A DNA stretch of 64,000 bases from Tetrahymena elliotti 4EA (lineage: Eukaryota > Ciliophora > Oligohymenophorea > Hymenostomatida > Tetrahymenidae), in the NCBI GenBank assembly GCA_000231825.2, contig JH720331.1, positions 279,441-343,440 of the forward strand, read 5' to 3'. Below, in pieces: positions 53,952-64,000 of the stretch. Every line of letters begins with the position of its first letter. Positions within the stretch are counted from its first letter, which is position 1. Below the pieces are notes generated by a model. The model searched no databases and was not told where the DNA came from. It saw only the letters and a list, made by a program, of their open reading frames with translations. The position numbers were made by a program, and so were the translations under genes.

Positions 53952-56900
53952 ATGGATGCTCTTCTAACACCCAATCTGCAAAATCCAAAAGTAGAATTAG
54001 ACTCTGGAATGCAGCTGATTCTTAACTCAAATTAGCAGGAAGGTATTCTGTAAGCTTTGAAAAGTAATACCAACTATGTAAAAAGAAACAACGAAGATTT
54101 AGAAGATGATTATTTATCATTCCTATCTTCAAATGGAAGAATCAATTTTTAAAGCTAGATAAATGAGTTGAAGAGCGATATAAAAATACCTTAGACTGAA
54201 GGATATTTTTAAAATATTTAACATAAAAAAAAGACTTCAATAATATGGAATTAAAAAGAATAAGAATCTACTAAAAAAATATTAAAGTTAAACACTCTAC
54301 CTGCAAATGTAAAGCTAAATGAAGAATTAAAAATAGGAGATACACACAATCATAACAGCAATAATAATTAAAATAATCTAAAACGGAGATCCTTATTACT
54401 ATCCAGTAGCTCAAATAAAGATATAGAAGATCATAACAAAGTTGTCCTCAGATAGACTATCCGTAAGCTTACTAAGAAAGGGGTAGTTTTGAAAGATCAA
54501 AATGAGTAAAATACTGTAAATGAATTAAAGGAAAAAGAAGACAATCCTTAAGATGATAATAGTTATTTGTTTGCTACAAATTTGAAAGATTTGATCAATT
54601 TAGAAAATGTACTAAATAATTTTTACTCATTTAATTAACATAATAATTCTAATTATTCTTAATTTGATAATAGGGTCTCCTTGAACATGAAGCCTTTAAG
54701 ATAATGAAACCAGTAATTTAATTGAATATTTTCTTTTACTGTTTGTTTGTTTGTTAAAAATTTAGAGGTCAAATATTTAAGATTTCTAGTTATTGAATAT
54801 TTTGATATACATATTTCTAATATTCTTGAATAAAAATGTTATTAAAAATTATATAAAAAGAGCATAATTAATCCTTTGTTTGTAGATAAAAAGACACATC
54901 ATTTACCTAAAGAAAAAACTAAAGAACTAATAGAAGAAAGTGTAAATAATAATATAAATTTTTTATTTTTAAAGATAGATGTGTGTGTAATTATTTTTTT
55001 CAGTAAAATGAAGATTCACAAAAAATCAAAGAAAAGATGGCTAAGTAGGATGAATAAGAATAACTACAAAATAAAAATTGGAGAAAAACTCTGAAAAGAT
55101 ACCTAAAATCTAAGTATGAATTAATTCTATTTATTGTATTTTTTATATTATTTATTTAAAATTAATAGGAGATATAATACATTTTTTATTATTGTATCGA
55201 TATCAAATTTGTTTGCATTTATCCTGGATGATTACAGTAGTAGAAGGCCTTAAGGAGAATCAAGTTCTGGGGATTGGAGAAGTGATATATCATTTGAAAT
55301 TTAATTCATATGCTCTTTTATTTTCGTCAGTGATATAATAGCTCAAATTGTTTATAGAGGGTTTTGGAAAGAGAAAAAGGCCTTTTTTAAAAATCCATGG
55401 CACGTTTTTAATTTTTTCAGTGTCTTATCAAGGTAATCTAATAAATTAGTATTCGTCACTAATTAATCATATTTTTTGATACTTAGCATAATTGTGGGGT
55501 TTCGTGAAGAAGATAATGCAATATTTATAATTTTAAGAATTTTAGGAATGCTTAGACCTCTTAAACTCATATATCATATCAAACCATATAAAAGGTAATT
55601 AGAAAGATTTATCAGGTCAGTCACTTTGCTAGGAGAAAGCATAATAAGACTCTTTATCTTTATAATTTTCTTTACAATTTTAGGTTTGAATATATTTAGA
55701 GGAGCTTTTGAATATAGGTGTAGGGTTACCCCTGAACCTCCTACTGACTCTAAAAGTATAATTTATTTATTTAAATCCTTACATGAAAAATAAATTTTAA
55801 TATTAAGTATGGGAAGTTGCTGAAGACATTACTAGCTTATGTGGCTATTGGGCTTGTCCAGCGTATTAACATTTTTATTAAATGATTATTAATTAATTAA
55901 GTAATTATTTATTTATTTGAAAATATAAATAGAGAGACTTACTGCAGGGCACCTTTAGATTACGATTTTCCATATCATAAGGAGGAAGTCCATATTCCAG
56001 AATTAGTTTATGGATATATAAGTTTTGATAATTTTTTCAAGGCCCTTCTAACTATTATTCATATAACATTTATTACAAATTGGAGTAGAATTACTTTTAC
56101 AGTAAAATAATTTTCATAAAATAAATATATTGAAATAAAATTTTTTAATAAAAAAGTACTGGAGATATGTAAATACTCTATTTGTTAGTGCTTATTTTAC
56201 TTCAGCCTGTATATTTCTTTTTCATATTCTAATAAACATGATTCTTGCCATCTTCTATGACAGCTTTTAATTACAAAAGGGCATTAAAAATTTTAGAGAA
56301 TACAGTAAGAATTTAAAGAAAATATATTTTTTTTAGAGAAAAGGAAGATAAAATAAATATTAATTTTTAATTAAATTAGAATTGATTATTGCTTAAAAGT
56401 AAGAATAGAAAAATAGAGTAAGACTGTAGAACCTTGAAGATGAAATGTCAAAAATTATTTTAGAAAAAGAAAATGAAAAGAAGAAAATTGTAGAAGAAAG
56501 ACAAGAAAAAATAGCTGCTTCTAAAAAAAGGGTTCTTCGTTTAGCAACAATAGCCAGTAAATTTAAGAAACTTGGTACAAATAATAAAAGTGAAGTTTAA
56601 ATAGAATCTCACAAATCAATTATGTAAATATCTGCTAAAGAAAACAACTCAAATTAACATATGAATTCAAGTCAAGAGTTTCATGACCATTCTATTTTAG
56701 AGAAGATTTACTTGTCTTTTACTTATCAATTAATAACTTAGTTATATATCTTAGTTTCAATAGTCTTGATTACTCTTGATAGGCATCCTATGCCTGAAGC
56801 AGAGGCAAATGTTTATCACAAAATTTAACTTTTTCTTAATTTACTGTTTATTATAGAAGTTGTTTTCAAGGTTAAAAAATTTATCTAATAAAACAGAAAT

Positions 56901-59900
56901 AAATTTATTTTTTTATTAAATAGGTCATATTGCTTAAAAAAGACTATTTTCGAAGTTGGCTAAATATTTAAGATTTAATCATTTTAATTGTTATCACTTC
57001 AATAAACATTTACTATTCAGCTGTCTTGCTTTAAGGAGATGAAAATAAAATTGAATCGGAAAGCCTTAGAGGTCTAAGAACTGCCAACAGTATTGAGATT
57101 TTGAGAATTTTTTAAGTAATAATATATTAATTTAATTTTTAATTAAATATTGTAAAAACTTATTAGTAACTTAAAATTCACATAATAAAAATCATCCTAA
57201 AAAGTACCAAAAATTTTAAGTGACTAACTAAAAGCTCTTAAAAAAAAATTATTGATAATAATATTTACTAATAATTTTGAAGCTTCATTAAATACATGTT
57301 AAGAAGAAGCTGTGGTTAGATTTTTAAAAAATTTGACAACAATTAATTTTTAAAACATTACATTTTATAAGTAAAAAAAAATAATTAAAGTCCTAAAATT
57401 TAGTATGATAAATGTAGAGATTATGAAGCTATAATATCGATATTTTATTTTATATGCTTTCAGAATAAATTTAATATAAAATTTATATTTAAAAATAAAT
57501 TTTTAATAAATTTTAATAAGCAAAAAAATATAAAAAAGCTTCTTATATATTTTAAAAAATTAATTACGAACAAAAAGATTGAAAGAGACTCATAATAACA
57601 CATTTCAAATATACACTGAATAAATTTGAAATAGGGATTATTTTATTCTATTAAATTAAAAATTAAAAAAAAATTTTCTTTTTAAATTAAAATTTTCTAC
57701 AATTTAAATTTATAATATCATTTAGTTGATGAGAGTAAACTGTATTTAGCTGTTTTTATGAGTTTTTGATTAAATTTTCTCATTTTATAATATCTTCTTT
57801 TTAACGTCTTTTTTCTTTAAAAAGCTTATAAACTATAATCCATACCTCAAAACTGTTTAACACCTTATTGAAATTTTTGTACAATCTATCCTAAAGCTAA
57901 GTTATTACTTTTTGATAATTATTGCCTATTGTTTGCTATTCGCTTTGATTGGTAACTATTTATTTGCATATAAAGCTTACTTTAATGCAAATGAAGAAAT
58001 ACCTCATGATTTATCAGAAGGAAAATCTCCAAGAGTTAACTATGATACTTTTTTAGATAGTTTTGAAGCTATTATGCTAATTCTTCTAAATGATGAATGG
58101 TCTGAGTAAATGTATCAATATATGAGAGCTATAGGCCAGTATGTAGCTATTTTTTGGGTTATAGTTGTTTTTACAGGAACTATGTTAGTTATGAACTTAT
58201 TGAGAGCTCTGTTTATTAAAACTTATCTTAAATACCTTTATAATTCTATAGGCCTCCATGAGTCTCATGATAAATTATCGAAAGCCATTAAAACATTTCA
58301 TAAATTTGGAGAAATTTAAACACCAAACCCTCCTAATCAACATGGAGGACTTAAACATGATTTAATGTTAAGAATTTCTAATTACAAACTAAAGATCTTT
58401 TAAAATAAAAGATATCTTTAGTTTGTTTCTTTATGTCAAAGAATAGAAAAATCCACTAACTTTATTAACTTTCTCATATTCTTGACCGTTGCAAATACAG
58501 GACTTCTTGCTGCTTAAAGCCGCTTAGATAATCCAAATTCAGCTAAAATAAAAACTCTTAGAGCTCTAGAAATGGTAACAATGATTATCTTCATATTTGA
58601 AGCTTTTATAAAAATTGTAGCTAGGGGTTTTCTATTAAATGGGCCAAATAGCTACTTTAGGTAGTTTAAGAATATATTTGATCTCTTTTTACTCATAACA
58701 TAAATCCTTAGTTTACTAGTTTATCCAGATTATGTGATTTTCAGGACTTTGAGAACTCTAAATTTATTGTACTTATCAAAATATTTTATCGGTGTGAGAG
58801 TTATGCTCATATCATTATAGTAATCTGTTCCTACAATTTTGAAGCTTTTGTTATTTACTTTCTGCATACTAATAGTTTTTGGTAAGTATTAATTTAATTT
58901 ACATTTAATAAGTTCTTCTATTTTATTCTAGCTATGTTACCAATGAAGCTTCTTAAAGGAAAAATGTATTACTGCACTTCTTTAGAAAAAGAAATCCTTG
59001 AAAAAACATACACCAAATAGGAATGCCTTGATCAAGGAGGGGATTGGGTGAATAACTTACTCAACTGGGATAATATTTTATATAGTCTATTCCATTTATT
59101 TGTTATGGCTACTTGTGAAGGCTGGAGTATTATAATGGCCCATTCTAATGACTCTGAAGGAATAGATAAAAACCCTCAACAAAATTAGGAAAAAGGATGG
59201 TCAATTTACTTTATAATTTATTTTATTCTAGGCAATATTATGCTCTTTAATGCATTCACAGGGGTTATGATTGAAAAATATATTGAAATTAAGAAGAAAT
59301 TTGGTAAAATTTTCTTTTAAAAATTTGTAAATAAATCTGTTTATTTATTTCTAATAGCTCTCTAACAAGAAATTATTCATGTAAATGATGCAAGTAAACT
59401 TGAAAAACAATCAGCAAAAATAAATTTTGATTAAAATCACCATATTGATGCTGGAGACGAAGTTATAGAGTGGATGTAAATCAAAAAGAGCATATATGAC
59501 ACCAGAGCTCCATAGATGGTAAAATTAAAAGCACATTTTTAATAATTAATTAAAAATATTATCTTAACAAGTACTCAAAACCCACTAAAGAGGAAGACTT
59601 TATTAGACATTTTCTTTACAATTTAACTAATCATAAGTACTATAAAATGTGCATGGATATATGTATTATACTTAGTACAATATGCTTTGCTCTTAACTAT
59701 TAGAGGTCACCTAAAACATATGAGAAAATTTTATGTAAAATTATTTTTTAATAAAAAAATTTAAAGCCAACTTTTAAAAAATATATAGTGTCTCTAAATT
59801 AGTTCTTTTTGATTGTTTACATTATCGAAATTTTTCTGAAGGTGTACTTAGAAAAGCTAATATTTTTCAAAAGCAGATTTTAAATATTTGAATTGATTAT

Positions 59901-61727
59901 GGTTAGTCTCTCTCTAATCTACTTGATAATACAAGGAACATAAGATATGAAGGAATTTAAAATACATCATAGAGAAATACTTTTGTGTATGGAATTTATA
60001 TCAGTATTTAGAGTTTTAAGGTTAGCGAAAACTATTACAATAGTTTAAAGAACTCTTAATATTTTATTCTACATACTACCAGAAATAGCACCTGTAGCTG
60101 GTTTGCTTCTATATTTGATATATTTATATGCACTAATTGGTATGCAAATTTTTCCTTTTGTGAAAGTTTAAACTACTTTAAATGGCTACGACTAGCATTT
60201 CAAAACATTTAACTCAGCTGTGTTTACTTTAATTAGAGTAGCCTCTGGAGAATAGTGGTTTTATGTTGTGAACGATGCTGTTAGATAGTAATAACCAAAT
60301 TTTGTTTGCTCCAGTATTTCTACTTATGATGAATATTAAGAATAAGGTATTATTTAATTCAAATTTCGGCATAATTTATTTTATTTAATTAAATTAATAA
60401 AAAAGGTTTGAATGGATGTGGAACTCTTTGGGGCTATCTATACTTTTTTAGCTTCCACCTTTTTGTTAGTGTTATTATCTTAAACTTATTTATTGCTGTC
60501 CTTTTGGAATTAATTATAGGATAAAACTCAGCTATGAGTAAATATTAGTTAACAAAAATTAAAGAATTGTGGTCTGAATATGATAAAGATGGCTATGGAT
60601 TTATTAATTACTAAGATTTTTGGTAATTTAGCTCTAGGATAGCTATGCTTTATGGAGTAGATAAGGATGATTTATTGAACCCAGTTTAAAAGAAAAATTT
60701 CCTTAAATTCTTATAACTACCTCTTTATACTCATAAAAATAAAGAAGGAAAAAGTTATTTTGGCTTTAGATTCCATGATGTTGTCATTTAAATGACTTAA
60801 GTTTCTCTCTTTTTAAGATTTGGAATTCTGCCGTAAATTTTGATTTTGATTTATTTAGCTCAAATAAATTCATTAATTTAATAAATTTATAGAGGAGGGC
60901 CTTCAGAAGATCCTTAAAGAATTGAACAATTCTATAAAGAATTAGATCTATAAAATAATTTTATTGCAGAAAAAAGTGACTTAAAAAGTGGTGATATTGC
61001 TGTAATTGTATTAATATAAAGAAAAATAAAGAGGTGGATGAGAAGAGGATAGTAACTTTATTTAATAAAGTAAAATATTTAAATTAAAATACTTTAACAC
61101 TAAAATCATTTTTTTATAAAAATTAAAAATAGATAAAAATAACCTAATCAGTATGCTGATAAGCTTAATGAATTCCACTAATCTTATCTAAGTTTAAATA
61201 TCAACAGTGTGTTAAAAATCAGTTAAAAAGAATAGGAGGATGAACCCTAATCTATGAATAGAAATTATGGAAAACCATTTTTGTCGAGTAATTTCTGCAA
61301 TACTGCAACTAGAAGATAAACAGTAGAAAAATCAAATTAGGAAGATTCGGAAAGAAATGCTGTCACTGAAGGGTCTTCTTAGTTCTCAGAAAAATAAATC
61401 TAAGAATCTCCAAATATTAAAAGCACTATATTTGAGAGTATTTAGTAGCATGATTTTAATAGAGTTTACTCAAATAAATTTGAATAAATTATTTTAAAGC
61501 AAAAAAAGCTAGAAAGTTCTTATAAAAATACCACAAATATTTAGAACGTGAAGGATTCAAGTATAAATATTATTAACTATTATAATATCACTAATAATTA
61601 TTACAATTCTAATTTCAATATCTAAAAATCGTCTGTAAATACCTAGAACTAACTAGATTCACTCTCTTCAAGACCCATCTAAGAAAATCAATAGTTAGAT
61701 ATCTCATCAAAATCTAAAAATCAATGA
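53952..61727 (+). CDS. Four-domain voltage-gated cation channel alpha subunit, copy 2
   Basis: This is a tandem paralogue of copy 1, from ATG 53952 to TGA 61725-61727. The same four repeats are present: I about 55160-56300, II about 56700-58240, III about 58430-59280, IV about 59600-60500. Many segments match copy 1, such as FFKNPW, MLRP, GALEYRC versus GAFEYRC, SGEQWFY and RFHDVV. Pore loops read ITNW (I, about 56075-56090), NDEW (II, 58090), CEGW (III, 59113) and GEQW (IV, 60247, with Gln as TAG). The EF-hand loop DKDGYGFINYQD (about 60580-60620) has full calcium-binding geometry. A 709-base intron at 57116-57824 splits repeat II. The N-terminal cytosolic region is long, Asn/Ser-rich, and its first introns (54650-54890) are not resolved, so early exon boundaries are uncertain. 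Confidence 0.82.
57116..57824 (+). other. 709-base intron in channel copy 2
   Basis: The donor follows LRIFQ at 57116 (TTTTTAA|GTAATA). The acceptor is TTAAAAAG|CTTATAAAC at 57823-57824 and restores LINYNPYLKTVQHL in phase 0. Copy 1 has an intron of ordinary size at the same position (RIFQ|IVKNTSFFRTV). The long version is AT-rich and non-coding by eye. Confidence 0.8.
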
Positions 61728-62155
61728 TCTATACATAAAGATTTTTGTAAAGAAAAAAATTGCTTTGAATTGAAAAAAAAATATTAACAAAAATAATAAA
61801 ATATTTTGACTTCAATTTAGTTACTATCTTACACTTATTAATAACTTTACCTAAAATTTTAAAGGAAAGTCACCAACAACTATTTTTTGTCTTAAAAATG
61901 CATCAAATCTATTTTCTATTTATCAATTTTTTAATTTTCATAAAGTTTTATGATATTTATAAGATACTTTTTTATTGAATAAATAATTAACATTTATATA
62001 AAACACAAGTAGTTGAGGTAATTAATTCATAATTATTAACTTTAAAGGTTATTTTTGATTTCTCATAAAAATTAAAAACAACTTTTTGGAATGTTCTTAA
62101 TTTAAATTTCATTCTATATTTTTGGCAAATATTCCTTAAAGGATACTATCTTTCA
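61728..62155. other. AT-rich intergenic region between convergent genes
   Basis: These are the 3' flanks of channel copy 2 and the RsmI-like gene. Nothing recognisable is present. Confidence 0.5.
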
Positions 62156-64000
62156 TCATTTTCTTTGATCTTCAGTTTCTTATTACATTTTTTTCACTTT
62201 CTTTTCTTTTCTCTTTACTTCTTCTGAATAATTTTCTATGAAATCATCCCAGTTACGAGTCCTCTTTTATTGATGCTTAATAACTCCCACTAAAGACATA
62301 GCTCTAGAACGTGATATTCTGAGAATTTAACTAAGCAAATTAGCTAATTCTTAATCACTAGTTTCAAGAGTCTCATTTAGAATAGATGCTATTACTTTAG
62401 GTTCTACTTATATAAATTTTTAATTATTTTCTTCTTCCCATTCCATGTGATAATATTTTCTCTTATCTTTCTTAAATTAATCTTCTATCAATTCTTTATT
62501 ATATTAAGGAAGGAAAGGAGGAATAACCATAGTCAATTCACCTTTTAAATGAGATTACTTTATCTTCTCTGGATCATTTAGTAATTCATATAACTCTCTA
62601 ACCTCTCCACGATAATATTTTTCATATAATTTTGTCATTTCAAAAGATAAAAATATTTATTGTTTCTCTCCAAATATCTATTTGATAAAATTAATTAATC
62701 TCAAACCATTTTTAAAACTTAAATTCATTACTTTTTCTATGGAAAGTAGTGTTTTTGACAATCTAGTCACATTTTCAAAACAAACACTTGAAAGCTCACT
62801 TTGTTTCATTTTATTCAACTTTTCTTCTCTTTCTGATTAAACTTTAGGAAGATAACCTTCAAAATGGAATCTATCAGCGGGGTATCCACTTTTAGATAGA
62901 GCTGTTATTGCACTATTAGGACCAGGTAGTGCTTCAACATGGATATGATTTTCAATACATTTATTTACAATCTATTTTAATAAATTACAATTAAAGAGTC
63001 TGAAATATTTTCATAAATAAAAAGTAAGTTGAATCTATCTATTTAATATCAAAATTTCTAGTCAAAGTAGAATAAGTAAAATATTAAAAAGTTACTCTAT
63101 AACCAGGATCAGAAATAGTTGGAGTACCAGCATCAGATACTAGGGTTATATTTAATCCATATCTCATTATTTTAAGCAGCTTAGCTATTCTATTTTCCTC
63201 ATTATATTTATGGTATGAAATTAATATACCTCTACCTTTATACTTTTTAGATTGCATGATCTTAGCTTTTAGAAATCTTATAAACTCATCTTCTAGACCA
63301 TAAGTTGAATTATCTCCTTATTTGCTAAACGGATCATCATTTTCATAGCTTTCATCAAATATATTTAATGTGTCTTCTTATTTTAAAACTTGCTTAGCTT
63401 TTTATCTGAGTTCAAGTATTTTCAATTTTATACGCTCTTCTCTTGTTAATCTTTAATTTACATCTAAATTATCAATCTAATCACTTTCAAGTAAATAAGT
63501 ATCATCAAATTCATCTTCTTTTTAATTATTACTATTTGCTGTTGATTCTTTTAGCTCCCCTAGATCTTCTACACCAAAGCTTTCATGAAGAGATTCTTTG
63601 ATTTTTTTTTACTTTATTAATTTAAATAACATACCAGTAACACGAGTATCTTCACATGCTATTACATCTGCATTTAATAAGGCTTAATACTATCTGATAG
63701 ATATATCTCCTAAATTACCTATTGGAGTTGGGCATATTGTTAACGTTCCAAAAGGTTTTTCTTTAAACATTCCTTGTATTTTTGATGATGCTGAATCTTA
63801 ACCATCTTCTCCACCAATGTCAATATAATCATCTGTATTAAATTTTTGCTAGCTAAAAGTAAAAATACTTTTTCTATTCAACTATAAAAAGCTTTATCTA
63901 AAGTATGAGCCATTTAACCTTTTAAAAAAATAAATTGGATTTTTTAATTCTTAGATTTTAGCTAAATTTTGAAGTTTTGTTGATTGGCTTCTAACTTCTA
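62156..64000 (-). CDS. rsmI: RsmI-like rRNA (cytidine-2'-O-)methyltransferase, 5' end cut by window edge
   Basis: This is a tetrapyrrole-methylase-fold enzyme. Bacterial RsmI 2'-O-methylates C1402 of 16S rRNA. All family motifs are present in order: LTICPTPIGNLGDISIR, ADVIACEDTRVTG, SYHKYNEENR, LVSDAGTPTISDPGYR, VEALPGPNSAITALSKSGYP, FHFEGYLPK, FEMTKLYEKYYRGEV and GELTMVIPPF. TGA is at 62158-62156, after a Lys-rich tail. The frame is open to the right edge. Its leading residues (KNPIYFFKRLNGSYFRQSF) are rich in Arg/Lys/Phe/Ser and lack acids locally, which would suit a mitochondrial presequence, and mitochondrial small-subunit rRNA is the inferred target. About 140 low-complexity residues are inserted between RVTG and SYHKYNE. 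One short intron lies around 62975-63100. The start codon is outside the window. Confidence 0.85.

Noticed and set aside
57116..57824. Frameshift or deletion inactivating channel copy 2
   Set aside because: Donor and acceptor restore the frame exactly and the flanking residues align with copy 1.
45991..61727. Channel genes as pseudogenes, because of many TAA and TAG codons
   Set aside because: These codons are glutamine in this organism, and the true TGA stops I met inside fall in introns or unresolved intron regions.
1..64000. tRNA, rRNA, CRISPR arrays and telomeric repeats
   Set aside because: No cloverleaf-like GC-rich segment with a recognisable B box, no regular spaced repeats and no C4A2-type runs were seen.

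Overview
The window is nuclear (probably macronuclear) DNA of an oligohymenophorean ciliate, Tetrahymena-like. The sequence is very AT-rich. In every gene TAA and TAG read as glutamine and only TGA stops. This is clearest in ribonucleotide reductase, where two adjacent TAA codons (9535-9540) fall on the invariant QQ of its KSNQQNLGT motif. Most introns are 50-70 bases, GT...AG, and very AT-rich.

Layout, left to right: (1) 2-5802 (+), the 3' part of a coiled-coil, low-complexity protein I do not recognise; (2) about 7588-10949 (+), class I ribonucleotide reductase large subunit; (3) 11918-12814 (+), a rhomboid-family membrane protein that seems to lack its catalytic residues; (4) about 13488-37495 (-), one giant gene of about 24 kb; (5) 38682-41723 (+), transcription elongation factor SPT5; (6) 42535-45084 (-), an NSUN2/Trm4-type RNA m5C methyltransferase; (7) 45991-53290 (+) and 53952-61727 (+), two tandem four-domain voltage-gated cation channel genes; (8) 62156-64000 (-), a bacterial-type RsmI rRNA 2'-O-methyltransferase cut by the right edge.

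The main discovery is the giant gene. Its C-terminal third is a clear BIRC6 (BRUCE/Apollon) homologue ending in the BIRC6-type ubiquitin-conjugating (UBC, E2) domain. The reading frame then runs, without a stop and without any in-frame methionine, through the usual BIRC6 C-terminal helix and a short Gln/Asn-rich linker into a complete ubiquitin-activating enzyme (E1). The E1 has both adenylation halves, the catalytic cysteine and a C-terminal ubiquitin-fold domain. The N-terminal part carries a SPRY domain, a WD-type repeat and RanBP2-type zinc fingers. If transcribed as read, one polypeptide of roughly 7,500 residues holds E1, E2 and (by homology to BIRC6) E3 functions. In animals BIRC6 is known to be charged by the dedicated E1 UBA6, so the fusion joins two enzymes that already act in sequence. 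I know of no description of such a protein.

The remaining genes are mostly housekeeping (dNTP synthesis, transcription elongation, RNA methylation). The channel pair is a recent-looking lineage duplication whose copies differ in pore, EF-hand and intron content.
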